Source of the DNA: Acanthococcus lagerstroemiae
Taxonomy: Eukaryota > Arthropoda > Insecta > Hemiptera > Eriococcidae
Assembly (NCBI GenBank): GCA_031841125.1
Contig: CM063108.1
Span: 67,614,344 to 67,678,343, forward strand
DNA: 64,000 nucleotides
Reading direction: 5' to 3'
Made by a program: the position numbers and the translations under genes. The notes under the pieces were generated by a model that saw only the letters and a list, made by a program, of their open reading frames with translations, made no database searches and was not told the DNA's origin. Of this stretch, positions 44,160 to 56,380 are shown in pieces; position 1 is the first letter of the stretch; each line of letters starts with the position of its first letter.

Positions 44160-46249
44160 TATTATCCTCGTAAGTTTTCGTATTCTTAGCAATTATTTTG
44201 CCAAAGTATTTTTCGTATTGGATTTTTTTGGTTTTTTATTCTTTTTTTTTAGTATTGTTGAGTTTTTTGCGTTCTTACTTCCTTTTAATCGGTCTTTATT
44301 ATCACAAAACAAAATGAGGGCGTCCATAGTAGTCAGATTTTCTTTTCGAGGAAGGCAGAACCCTGTTAGAGAGGGAACCCCCTTTTTTAACGATTGAATC
44401 ACGTTTTCAGTATAAAATACATTTCTGAAAATCCAGGGGTGGAAATGCCCCATTTTTTCTTACTTGACGGAGCGCACAGGGTGGGGATGATAAACCAATG
44501 TTTCTGTCAAGTTGGATCTTTTCAGAATTTTTCTGATTGGCTGCACAAATTTTGTATTCCTCACGAAATAAATTGTTAGTATATTCTTCGAGTTGTATGC
44601 GCCGGGTGTAGAGCTGCTTGGGATTTGTAATTGCGTAAGACTTCTGAGAAATCGAAAGCTTTGAATCAGTCTCGTGGGTTTTCAGGACTTCTGTCTCCCA
44701 AATTGTGAATTTGAAGTACGGGAACTTTTTAATGCAGAATTTGCTAGGATACTTCTGCGACAAACGAAATATTCGATTGCTTGGATACTGAAAACGTGGC
44801 CGATTTACTGGATGAATACCATGTGGGCCAAATTGTGATAAAATCGCTAGCCTGTGATGGCATGGAAGAAACTTTGTTCGAGGTCCACTATTATATGTAG
44901 TACTGTGGAACACCGAAACGTGTCTATGAACTCGAGAATTATATTTTCATTCTGAATCTGGCATTCGAAATGCTGTATTGGTCACGGTTTTGTTGTTCAA
45001 GGACTTGAACGTAGCCAGCGAAGCTATTCGAGAGGTATTTTTCGGGCTCATTTCTAAATTTTCAAATTGATAATGAATTAGGGAATGAATGTTTCTGGCC
45101 CAATTTTTTGTGTAGATTCCAGAACTGATGTTTAAGGAAGCAGTCCTGAATTTTCTCGCTGAATTAACATTTAAATTCATTGTAAGGTGTTCTTTTTAAT
45201 CATTAGAAAAGTTCCTAGCCCTATTTGTGTACTGTTTCCGGATTTGACCTCAAAGTTTCAATGAAGCTTTTTTCACCTTAAAAATGACCAGTTGTTGGTT
45301 GAAAAGGGAAATTATAGACATTACATGTGGACGCATCTGAGAAAATGTCCCACTTTATCGAGCTTAGTTCCCAAGATATAGCCAGTTTTTAAGGCCTGAG
45401 TTAAATTTTTTCGACTTTTGGGGCTTGATAGATTATTGTAGTGTAAAGAGGTGTACTTTCATATCCCATCGGCTGCGTTAATTAATCCGATTTTTGCTCG
45501 AGAAGCGAAAAATGAAGATGTAAGGTCCATGTGCCTAGTTCTAGAAAAGTCAGGGAATTTAGAAATCCTAGAAAAGTCAAGGGTCTTAGGAAATATTTCT
45601 GAAAAAAGCATAATACATGTAAAAGAGCTTCCAAAAGTGTACTTTCATGTGTTGTCCTTTGAAGTGGTTGAAGCCGAAATGAAGCAAATTGCTTGTTTTT
45701 TTTTTTTTTTTTTTGTTCTTATATCTTGGCTTATTTATGTTTTTATTTTTCGTAATAAAGTTGCAAAAATTTTAATATTGCGCGCATCTCTCCTCTCGCC
45801 CTGTAACTTCATTTAGCCACTTTTTGAGTCGCTCTGGAACGCGTCTGGGAAAGTTAGGGAAAAGTCTGGGAATTTCATTTTAGAAAAAACTGAGCCACCT
45901 GAGGTCCTAAATTGCTCATTAGATTTTCATTCTTTCTTTCTGCCATAAAACTTGGAAACTTTTTTTTAGTGAAGAAATTTTGTTTGTTCATACAGTTAAA
46001 TTTTCCCAGGGCGACTTTTTTGAATTTTGAAATAGGCTCTCGCGCTGCTTTGTGACTACATAAAATTATCAATGAACATCCAACTGAAGTTGATACTGAT
46101 GAAGACACAATTTTAGAAATTTCAGTCTATTCATACTTTCACTAAAATTTGCCACTAGTGTCGGTGTCCTTTTTTTAAAAAGGCTGTGTGACTACTTAGT
46201 ATTATTGATAGAAATTTAACTGGATCAATTTTTGATACTAGATCTTCAA
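44160..46249. other. Non-coding AT-rich stretch with chance minus-strand ORFs
   Basis: The longest minus-strand ORF here (44407-44913, 168 codons) has no recognisable domain or splice support and I treat it as chance. Phrases like AAAAGTCAGGGAATTT (45547) and AAGTCTGGGAATTTC recur here and at 50815-50860. Confidence 0.45.
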
Positions 46250-47200
46250 TTGCTGTCTGTTACAGTCGGAAACTTCAAAATTTTATAATTCAAAACTTTA
46301 GAGTTGTTTTTCTTACCGTGCCGAAGATTGCTTAATAGGGTGAATTTTCTATCTATAGTCATCGTTTTGGGCTGGAGTGGAAGGTAATTTCACGGTTGCT
46401 GACCCTGTATCGATAAAGGTGACCTGTTCTTCGATAAAGAAAAATCAGTGTTCCGGAATCGGATTTCCGCCCCGATTTCGAATGGGACCCGATCTTGAAA
46501 TTCATTATGAAGCCTGTTCCACAGCGAAAATGACTTTTTGGTAACCAAAAATGTGAACATTGAGGTGAGAAAGGCATTTATTCACAATTCTAGTCAAGAT
46601 CCAGAATTGGCACAGAAATGTCGCCCTGGAACCTTTTTCTTGTTCCCGAAAGTTCCGAATTATAGCAATTCTGTTCTTTAAATTGACGATTTTCTGAATA
46701 AATAAAGACTTTCATCCTAATTTTAGGGTCAAATTGAAAATTCGATGGTTTATTCCTTCGATATGTGAGTTTTACATTATTACCTTGGTGACGTTTAAAT
46801 AATCATTTTCTGGGTAGCAAAAGGCTTTCGTCCGAATGTTAGATTCGGAATTAGCACTAAAAATTGTTGAAAAAACACTCGAGTTACCCAGCAGTATCTA
46901 AAGTGAAAAATGGATTTTATCATGTGTTCCAAAGTCATTGTATTTAGAAAACGAGTCTGCATCCTAATTCAAAAATCAGATTTTGAATCTGTACGAAAAA
47001 TTTGCGCGGAAGCTTGTGTTTTCCAGTTTGTTCCCGGTTTGTAAATAATCTAGGAATGAACGTATAAAATTCCCAAAATGACCTTTTGGCCTCTTCGGAG
47101 GCATTTTACGAGGAATCTTGTTCCTGATGGAGCATTTCTGATGCTAGATTCAGATTCAGCGTGAAAACATGACATAGGAATACATGTATATCGTAAATTT
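46250..47200. repeat. Highly degenerate repeat of about 120-130 bp
   Basis: A motif like ACTTTCATCCTAATTTTAGG followed by TCAAATT..AAAATT recurs near 46710, 46830 and 46955, with weaker hits near 46450 and 47120. Spacing is about 120-130 bp. Divergence is high, so this is an old array at best. Confidence 0.4.
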
Positions 47201-49261
47201 TTTTGGTGTTCCACGGTGTTACTTAATGGATGTTCAAAATGCAGATGTATTTCGAAATTGACCTCCTCAGTTTCATGAACACACGTTATTTTGATTCGCA
47301 AGCATGCCAAATTTCGCGTATTGACGTCACCAATTTTTATTTTTTTCGGCCACCACCAGTAACCGACTTGAACGATTTCATTTCCTCTTCACTCGTACAC
47401 GACAAAAATGGTGTTCTCAGTATCTATCATGCAATACTTAGATGCTGTTTCGCAGATTAATTCGGTCGTATTTACACGAATATCTTTTGTCGTTTTATTT
47501 TTGATACTTGGTAAATGAAAATCTACCGCTTGATAGAGCGTATTTTGATTTTAATTTTTCACGTGCGTTGTTTGCCAAAACATGAAATCATTTTCCATTT
47601 TTTTTTCTTTTTTGTATACGTATTACGTTCAATTTTGTATTTAATTACTTTATATTTACGTGTATCGTATTGTTTAATATCGATTTCAGCAGCCTGTTTT
47701 TATTTCTCGCATATTTCGTGAAACGTTTCTTCTTTATGTTTTCTTTGCGTATTTTTGCACTATTTGGAGTGAACAAACGTACGGCGTTGTATTGACATGT
47801 TGACGTTTTTCTTTTTCTTTTTTTCCCCTCTGTTCTTTTTTGTTTCCTAATTTATCTATCAGGAAGTTGTGCTGTGTACCAGAAACAGGCTTGAGTGGTA
47901 CCCGAGTTCCGGTGTTTCGCTGGGTCGCTTCTTTCTGGCTCCTCGATCACTTGGTTCCAATTTCCCACTTCATTATCGTTGTAAATCATCTGTATCTTTT
48001 GCCTGGTACTGATTACTATCGAGTGACCGCGTCGATTGTTGAAATTCTTCGTCCATCTTTGGCGTTCTGTTTCTCTTATTTCCGTTAATCTAAAGGATTG
48101 CGGATGTGTAGAAAGTCTTTCTCCTTTTTTCTGTCGAGTTTTCAAGTTATAACTTGAGCACGGTTTTATAATGAATTAAGTTTTAATGTTATACGATTAT
48201 GATACTGTAGGAGACCTCTAGAGATTATAGTTATGATTAACGCATTTGTCCGGAGACGGTGATTGGAAGCAGCCAACGTATTTGAAAGAACGGGTGATGG
48301 ACTATGGAAAGAAAAGTTGAAATGTCGTCCAAAAATGTCGAAATTTTCCCTCGATTTCCTTCAGTGACGTTTGCTATAATTTTCTGAAGTGAAACCGTGG
48401 ATGTGTTGAGTTTGGTAAACCGGAAGTCTTGTAATTTGGGTGCGCTCTAGTGACTTACAAATCTTTCTAAACGTTCACCTTTCTTGGGTTCTAAAGATGG
48501 ATTAGAAAAGCCAACATTTTTCTAGTATTTTAGATTCACCGACGTTTTATAGAAATGTATTTTCTTTGGCCTGATCTGGCCCACAGGAAAATTTGTTTCG
48601 AGTGGAACTTGAGAAAACCATGATTTCTGAACTATTTTTGGTACTTAGCGTACCTGGATAATCATTTTCAGTGTGGTTGATCAGTTTCTTTCCATTGTTA
48701 GAAGACGATGAGCATTTTTTCACATCAAATTTGGGAACTTGTGGCGCCATCGAGGGCTAGTAATATTTGAAAACACTGTGCAACTCTTGTAATAGGTGAT
48801 GCTCATGTACCTTCCAACTCTGAACGCAATACTTTGGCTGTTTTCCTTTATCGCGTCAGAATTTGGAGGTCTAAACCTGTTCTAAACTCGTAAATTCCTT
48901 TCAAAATTACTGTTTGCATTCGTTCAGCACATGCGTTTTGACTCTCTGATAAGAACAATACTAACACAACCCATTAATCAGTGTGGCCACTATAAGTTTC
49001 ACATACGTGCAGCGTGTATTTGTTGGAGAGAAACGGACTGTCGTATCGTGTCCAGCGTTGAAAAATACCCTGAAATTCTTCAGATGTGCGATACACGTTT
49101 TTATTAATTTTTTAGTTGTATATTGTAGTTGAACTTGGGCAGACAAATTTGTGATTGAAGGGGAATTCATCACTGGATTTGAAAGTTCATGACTTGCTGG
49201 TTTGAAGTTTTTTTGCTTGTGAGACTTTCATCCTTGTCAGTTATGCAGAGCAGAGATTCGT
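47201..49261. other. Non-coding stretch, nothing firm
   Basis: T-rich. An 82-codon open frame at 47840-48088 follows an acceptor-like CTATCAG but has no recognisable protein character. Confidence 0.4.
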
Positions 49262-49402
49262 GCTCAAGTATAGTATTGGGTGTAATGTCTGGTGAGACGT
49301 ATGGCGATGCATACAAGTGGCCCCTGAGACACTGCACCCCCGACACCGGAAACTACCCTTTCGAAGTATCACATCATTAGCCGGCACGTATAGTATTGAG
49401 TT
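49262..49402 (+). repeat. Dispersed repeat E (SINE-like), copy 2
   Basis: Same block order as 5310-5480: ACGTATGGCGATGCATACAA, AAGTGGCCC, TGCACCCCCG and GGAAACTACCCTTTCGA. Confidence 0.6.
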
Positions 49403-51824
49403 GATAGATATTGAAATTATTTTCAAATTTGAAGCGAAATTGGAACAATCCAGAGTAAAGAATTCTGATTACCTATATGTTTTGATGATCAATGAAAATG
49501 GGTGATGAAATCCGAAACAGTTTTTTGTTGTGTGTGTGTGTGTGTTTGAAACTGAAAATTAGAAATTATTCTTTCTTATTCTTTCTTGCTTGTCGGTTGA
49601 CAAATTTTGATTGAAGATGGAATCTAGACGAAAACTTTCTTCCTTGCTAATGCAGTTTCAGGATAAAATTGAAGCGTAGCTATTGCAGAAATTTAGTTCA
49701 AAAATCTGTCGTATCTAAAGAATTAATTACTTTTTTCGAAATTTGTATTGAGGTTTCGAGATTTTGACTGATGTTCTGGCTTCTACTTTCCAGTTACTGG
49801 AGGTTCTTAAAATTTTAATTTGTTTTACTTATTAGTACCAAAAGTTTTCTATGAAATATCAATCTGCGAATTGCAAAATTTTAAGAAATTTAAATTATTC
49901 TATCAGTTGATTGAATGTAATTCTGGGTTATATTTTGTCGCTGACGTCCTACGGCCTCATGTCCAATTTTCACAGAAAATCACTTTTTGGGGGTTTCTTA
50001 TCGGAAAAAAGTCGAGAAATCGAATGGCAAAAACCTTGTAAGTCGGAAAAATCAACTAGCTTCACCTATAGGACAATTTCAAAACCTCTTGAAGGTTACT
50101 GAACTGATGATGAATTCAATACGTTTTTTGTTTCTTCTATAAAATTTGTCTTTTTGTACGAGGTATTAGATCATCAGCGATGATCCAGGACGTAGAATCC
50201 CAAACTTGAACCAAAATTTCGAAAAAGTTGCAAGTTTTTGAGATATGACAGACTTTGAATTGACTTTTTGTAATCAAAATGGCGGGTTAGTTCTACCAAA
50301 TGTAACTGAGTTCTATGGAAGTAAAAACTTTTTCTTTTGTAGTCGTCATTCTTGTGAATGAGGATTGTATCTTATGAAGAGCGTTCCTGTAAATGACAAT
50401 ACTTTACATCTGCCTCTTCTTCCTTTAGCACACTTTGTAATTTGATTTTCTTGGTGATGAAAACTTTCATAATAGCTTTTCTGTGTATTGCAACTATTAG
50501 AAGGAAAGCTCAAAGACTTTTTCTCTGTTTCATTACCGATGTTTGGTACGGAATTAAAAATACACTTGCTTTTTGTTAAGGCACCAAAAGTAAAACGGCA
50601 ACCCATTGATTTTTAAAACGATGAATCATGACTATTTGATATTTCATACCTCTTGGAATCCTGAAAGTTGATTAAATGAAAACCTGTTCTAAAATCGGTT
50701 CCAACTGAACGTCTTGTCGAAGTCCCATGCACCCCCCCCCCCCCATTCCCGAATCCTCAATTTTTTTGAAAAGGAATCTACAAAGTAACCACTTTTTGCA
50801 AAATAGGGGAACGTCAGGGAATTTTGTCAGTTCGGAATAGTTGAGGAAAAGTCAGGGAATTGCTGTAATGTTGATCAAAATCTAGAAACTTTTTGAGAAT
50901 AAAGAGAATTAAAGAATATACACAATTTTGATAGTAGTCCATATCAGATTTAATCTCAAATATGTTGTAAGTGTTCTCTAAGCTGTGTGCAGTATTAGTT
51001 GAAGAAATGTCTAGGAAAATTTGGAAAATTGGTCTGGAAAAGCGGGAAAAGTTAGATATGTAATTCTAAAAAAAAAGTGGCTACTCTGAGCTTAATTAAA
51101 ACCTTTTTTTTTTTCTAGCTTGTAGACGAGAAATTCTCTCACACTTTCATGAGAATCATAATATTGCATGTGGAACCCTAGAAGAAAACTCGAAAAGGGC
51201 CTTTTGGATTCGAAATCAAAATTGTTTAAAAAGTTAAAAACTTTTGGTTTTGTTCGTCACGTGAACAAAATTGGAACTAACTTTACATTGTTTCCTACTT
51301 CCGAGGGCCAATCCCTTCATTTCGATTCAGATTCCTTTTGATATTCCTCCCAATTGCCAATCGAAATTTGAGACACAATTCTAAAAACCTTGCGCGAGGA
51401 AATGGAATCAATGTTTTAGGTCCATTTAGTTCTAAAAAGTCTTCGTTTTCCAATTTGTCTGCAATTATTCCGGTGATGCCCGTGATTTCACGGTCCCAGA
51501 CCGCGGTGTGGCGGTTCCTTGGGTACTGGTGTCTGTATTACCTCTCCTCGGTCAGTATTACAGGGGTCTATTCATCTTCATTAGATCGAATTTGCTCAGT
51601 GTGTTCAAGCATGAATGGAGCATGCTCACTTTGAAATCATGCTGGAGCATTCGTCATTGGTTCCTCATTCATCACCAACTCTCTTCCCCAGTCAACACTT
51701 CATGGTTGACTTCTGAAATTGGCGTTATCAATGGTCTGATCACTGTTCATCCTTGGTAGTGAGTGTCGTATAATCCAGTTCAAACAGTATCTTGTGATAA
51801 GTATTGTAGAGCTCGGATTTTAGC
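49403..51824. other. Non-coding stretch, nothing firm
   Basis: Includes a TG microsatellite (about 49529-49545), a C-run near 50732 and scattered AAAAGTCAGGGAATT phrases. No exon recognised. Confidence 0.4.
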
Positions 51825-51945
51825 ATTCGATATCGACCGACTTTATTCGATTATTGCCAACAGCTATCAGTCGATTTTAGTCGAATATTGTCTGATACCT
51901 GTAGATTACGAGCAGTAACCCGATGAAAGTCGGCCGACATCGAAT
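51825..51945. repeat. Imperfect inverted repeat ATTCGATATCGACCGACTTT
   Basis: The left arm ATTCGATATCGACCGACTTT pairs with AAAGTCGGCCGACATCGAAT. The 80-bp loop also has AGTCGATTTTAGTCGA. Possible small MITE. Confidence 0.55.
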
Positions 51946-52745
51946 ATCAGTTTCCTCATTACTTGTAAATTGGTCACTTCACATCCGTTATGTAAGTTAC
52001 ATTTCTATCGAATCAGTCGGACATGAGAATCGAAACGAGTGGTCATAAGTTAACTCGCATCTCGAGGGTCTGTTCCATTTCGATGTATTTGAATAAAATT
52101 ACCGCTTGCTGTATTCGTTTCGAATCCTCACCGTACGTCTTTATTCTTGATGTGGTCCTCATTAACCAACACGATCTCAAATGTTCGGCTGCTTCTGTCT
52201 TCGCATTCGACCAACCAGTAATGAACTTTTCATTAACGATTATAGTAAAATTGTATATTGTTTGATTATGTAATAAATCAATAATAATTTGTGTTTCACT
52301 TGTACACTCATTTACAGCCCCTAGTTTTACCTTTTCTTTCTTTCTTATTTTTTAAATTTTTTTGACCATATAATTTCGTGAACATTGTTTCTCTTTCTGT
52401 CTTGTCTTTCTTTTTTGTCCAGACCACCAAACTCGTAATCCGTAATTTCAGTATCCTCTCAGATACGATCACTCGGGTATCGTTAGTCTGAAAGGATGAA
52501 TCTATAGCCTAGAGACAGCCGATCAAAATGACGATATTAATTGTATTATGTTTTACAGGCAATATGATGAAAAATGTGTGAGTTAGGAGTTGTCTCTAAA
52601 TTCTGTGAACTAAAAGTCGGTGTGAAAAATCCGGCAGTTTGATCGTTTAAAGTAAGGGAAAGTACTCGAAAGGTATTGTACCGTTTATTTTCTTTATCGA
52701 AAACTGATTTAAGAAGATCTCGAATACAAAACATTTATCGTTATT
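51946..52745. other. Non-coding stretch, nothing recognised
   Basis: No gene or repeat end identified. Confidence 0.35.
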
Positions 52746-52970
52746 CAGTCACAGTACGGCTGTTGGACGGTGTCCCTTGTCCGAACGTTCAAACTCGGGC
52801 AGGCGAAATATCACAGCTAAACTGTTGGACTTTTCCAAGTCCCTTGCTGAGTTCGCTTTACCGGTGGGGCTCGGCAGGTGATGCAGATTTTCTAGCGTGA
52901 TATCACAGCGTTAAGCGCGCTGTTGGACTCGGCGCGCCCCCGAGTCCCCTGTGCTCTCAACACAGGCGAT
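52746..52970 (+). repeat. Three-copy TGTTGGAC hairpin block in a GC-rich island
   Basis: TCACAG followed 12-18 bases later by TGTTGGAC occurs three times (TGTTGGAC at 52761, 52823 and 52921). In each copy GGAC then pairs with a nearby GTCC: GGACGGTGTCC, GGACTTTTCCAAGTCC and GGACTCGGCGCGCCCCCGAG then TCC. The block and the next 200 bp are far richer in C and G than the surroundings. Function unknown. Confidence 0.55.
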
Positions 52971-54717
52971 GATTATACGTTTCACAGTTATAAACTTAGA
53001 GTATTATTTAAACATTCGACACGTTTAACGATTGTGGAATTATACATAGTTTTTAAACGCATTTATTCGTCTAGACTGTTTCCGTTTGGTGTGTGATCTG
53101 GTGAACGGTGTGAGTCGCGTGTGTGGTAACCAGTAGCCCCTCGGGACGATTCATGCCGCCATATGGAACGGCTTAGGTCAGTTGTATGGGAAAACAGGTC
53201 GTAAGTTATCTGCGTATTGTTGAGATGCACGATTGCAGTTATGGCTAGTGCAGTCGGCGGTGATCGAGCTAAGTGTCGGTTTTTGGAAATAGGATTACCG
53301 AAGTTGAAGGTCCCGCAGTTAATTTAAAATTCCGGAGCTCGGTTTTGGCTCTGATTCTGTGGTGCATTGAAGTAATTTTGACTGGTGGAGCCCGTTATCG
53401 TTCTTTTGTTCGGTGAAAACAAACCATGTGTTGCTATTTCGTTTAAAAGGGTTAACGTAATTGAGTGACGATGCAACACGTTTTCGTTTTTCCATCTCAT
53501 TCTTCCTGCCACTGACCTTTAGATGTGTTCTTGAAAAAGGATCTGATGTAATGGTAGTTTTAGGTCACTTTTTCGGGCCTTATCGAAAACAGATTCGTTA
53601 CGAACAGTCGGGCTGCATATGAAGAAAGAACTTGCTCTGAATATGAAATAAAAGATAATGTGTGGAGCGATTTCCTTGTCTTACTAACATGTAAATTCGC
53701 AAGTCTTCGTTTAGTGAAGTACTGCAACATAGGTTTTGTTGTAAAATCTCTCGGTTCCTTTTCTTCCCTTTTGGAAGTATAGAAAACGAAACTAGAATCA
53801 AAAACCCGTTCAAATGATGCGCCAGAACCCAAATTAAATCTTACTACATGAAATTTTGTCGAACAACCAATTTAGAAAAACTTGTTTCCTGTCCTGTCGG
53901 CACGGTTGTTTTTTCGGTATTATTGCCTTACAGACACTTGAAACAGTGTGGATTCAAAAAGTAACTCTTTTCGTCATTCAAAATCCGTCGCTTTCCCGAC
54001 ACAATATATTGTGTGGTCAAATCTGATGTATAATTCGATACAAAAGTCGATGTACTGTGCCGATAACTTTGAATGGAATCCTGCATCTAGTTGATGCGCA
54101 TGTCAATGCATTAAGTCGATGTCGATTTTTGCATCAAATTCGATTACGATGTCGTGTCAAAAAAGTGATGGATTTGACGCGTCGACTTTTGTTTTGAGTT
54201 GAGTCACAGCGTTGGTATACCATCTCACGATGAAAGCGAACAGCATACAATTATTTTCTTGCTGCTTGTTTTCTGTACTCCATAAATCTTCTATGCCTGT
54301 GTAGTCGAAAAAGATCATGATGTGGGATCAACGATAGGGAGCGGTTTTTATGCGCTAAAATCAGGTGTAATATTGGAACTTGAACCTAAGTTGTATGTGT
54401 TGGCAGCACTGTCTGTGTGTTCATTGTACTCTTATCACTTTTAGGTGATTATATCACCTCAAACTGATAACAATACCCACAAAACGTTTGCGTATTGTAA
54501 TGATACTTAGGTGAGGTTTAAACCCCAATGCGCAGGTACTTATATGCGTTTAAAAATGCAAGTAAAAATATGCGTTAAGGATATGGGTGTCATGTTAAAG
54601 AGCGTGAAGAACTGTACTTCGTTCTAATGTTGAAAGAAGAACAAAATCAGTAGTTCAAATCATTTAAATATACAATAGAAGAGTTATTATGAAAAACAAT
54701 AAGTTTTTGTAATAATT
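52971..54717. other. Non-coding stretch with TCGATG-rich words
   Basis: 53100-53280 stays moderately GC-rich; 54010-54200 has repeated TCGATG/TCGATT words. No ORF worth calling. Confidence 0.4.
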
Positions 54718-55532
54718 GGACGGTGTTAAGCAGAAACTGACGAAGGGAAAAATCTGTTTTTTTTAGAAAACGTATTCTCAAAAGCCAATGAATAATGCCG
54801 GCTTACGGACATAGCATTTACTGATAAACTTTTTCCAATGTGGATACATATTTTAGTTTCGGGAACCCGCGTTTTACAAGAAGGGGATAAGTCATATTTT
54901 GACAATTTTCTGATTATTTACGATTCGAATAGCACTTTTCACGTAGAATCAACTGGTAACACTGATATTACACAATTCCGCATGCTTTGACATGTTGCAT
55001 GCGGAATTGTGTATTATCAGTGTTACCAGTTGATTCTACATGAAAAGTGCTATTAGAATCGTAAATAATCAAAAAATCGTCAAAATATGACTTTTTCTTC
55101 ATACACACCTAAAAAGTGGTTCGTTATGTAACACATTATTGGTCGTATACAGCGACTTTTTAAGCGGTATCCCGAATGCGGGAGAAAAAGTAACTTAACC
55201 GGGGGCAAAAGTAACCAAAACGGGAGAGAAAGTACTGACGTGAAGAATCCTATAATTTTTTCAGTACAATTTTGCTTTTGAGGTGTGTATGATAAAAATC
55301 GTCGTATGCACCACAGAAGAGATGTAATCGTTCACACTCGTGTGTTCGCTCGTTTCGCGAATCTTCGCACTCGTGGTAGAACGGTCACTTCTCTCCTTTA
55401 ATGCATAATATAGTATCATCTCCGTCTTGTAAAACAAGGTTCATAAAGAATTCTATTTTTTACACTCTTTCCAACGATACTAATAAATAATTCGTTTTAT
55501 GTCGCTTGGTCAGTTTTTGCTTAACAGCGTCC
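54718..55532. mobile_element. Family B TIR element with a 200-bp internal hairpin
   Basis: Ends GGACGGTGTTAAGCAGAAAC and TTGCTTAACAGCGTCC are inverted. Subterminal blocks match the other family B copies. A second foldback (54891-55091) fills the left half. No transposase ORF. The longest copy of this family in the window. Confidence 0.78.
54891..55091. mobile_element. Near-perfect 200-bp hairpin, nested
   Basis: Arms from GTCATATTTTGAC through TTACGATTC.AATAGCACTT and TAGAATCAACTGGTAACACT to GCATGC are matched almost base for base by the right half. Very young by its low divergence between arms, or kept alike by gene conversion. Confidence 0.8.
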
Positions 55533-55769
55533 AGTTTTGGTTGAGACACACCACAAATCCGAATGAAGACCGGCCTTGCAATTGAATTTTGCAAATTTAT
55601 TGTAAATTGGCGCTTGGAGCGCTACAGTAAAGGAAATGCGATTTTCAGTTTTATTTTTATTTTTTCATTGCGTTACTGAAAAATCTAAACTTTTTTCGAC
55701 TTTTCCTGCGAGAAATATTGAAAATTGCGGAAATATAATATGCCGTAACTCAAAAATCTAAGGAAATAT

Positions 55770-55909
55770 GGACGCTGTTAAGCAAAAACCGCCCAAGCGA
55801 CAAAATCTGTTTTTTTTTTTAGAAAACGTAACATTAAAAGCCAGTAAATAATGCCAGTTTACGGAAAAACAAATTTTGTCGCTTGGTCCTGTTACGCTTA
55901 ACAGCGTCC
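55770..55909. mobile_element. Miniature family B element (140 bp) with AAATAT flanks
   Basis: GGACGCTGTTAAGCAAAAAC to TACGCTTAACAGCGTCC, with ACAAAATCTGTTTTTT-type subterminal sequence. AAATAT directly flanks both sides, a possible 6-bp target duplication. Confidence 0.75.
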
Positions 55910-55971
55910 AAATATGTGCTAAAAATTACCAAAATAGGTAAAATATGCCAAAGACCTATGCGAAAACAAAT

Positions 55972-56380
55972 GGACGCTGTTAAGGAAAAACTGACGAAGC
56001 GACACTTGATAAAATGAGTTATTAGTATTGTTAAAGCTCTATATGGGGAGTGCGGAAATACGCCATTCTGGATCATATCGCGCCCGTGGATGCTGAGTAC
56101 AACTACCCGGAGCGCACCACGTAGTCCATTCCGCATCCAAGGGCGCGGCTGGATCCAAAATGACGTATGTTTGCACTCCTCATATAGAGCTCTAGAGAAA
56201 AAGCGTGAAAGGTAGAATTCTTTAAATTTAGGCGCCAGATACAAAAATGTGTATCCACGTTGGAAAAGGCTTATCAGTAAACGCTATGTCCATAAATTGG
56301 CATTATTCATTGGCTTTCAATATTACGTTTGATCAAAAAATAGATTTTGTTGCTTGGTCAGATTTTGCTTAACAGCAACC
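55972..56380. mobile_element. Family B element carrying a nested family C MITE
   Basis: GGACGCTGTTAAGGAAAAAC at the left, TTTTGCTTAACAGCAACC at the right. The family C MITE (56034-56192) lies between GTATTGT and AGAGAAAAAGCGTG, a stretch that is continuous in other family B copies. Confidence 0.72.
56034..56192. mobile_element. MITE family C, diverged copy
   Basis: AAGCTCTATATGGGGAGTGC and GCACTCCTCATATAGAGCTC ends with TA on both sides; core 'CGCGCCCGTGGATGC' as in the other copies. Confidence 0.75.

Noticed and set aside
44407..44913. The longest minus-strand ORF (168 codons) as a gene
   Set aside because: No domain, no splice context, composition like the surrounding AT-rich sequence, and no support from neighbours.
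53150..53215. A possible first exon with an ATGCCGCCATATGG start
   Set aside because: The frame stops after seven codons, and no partner exon was found.
55834..56244. 136-codon minus-strand ORF
   Set aside because: It runs across family B and family C transposon sequence and has no protein character.
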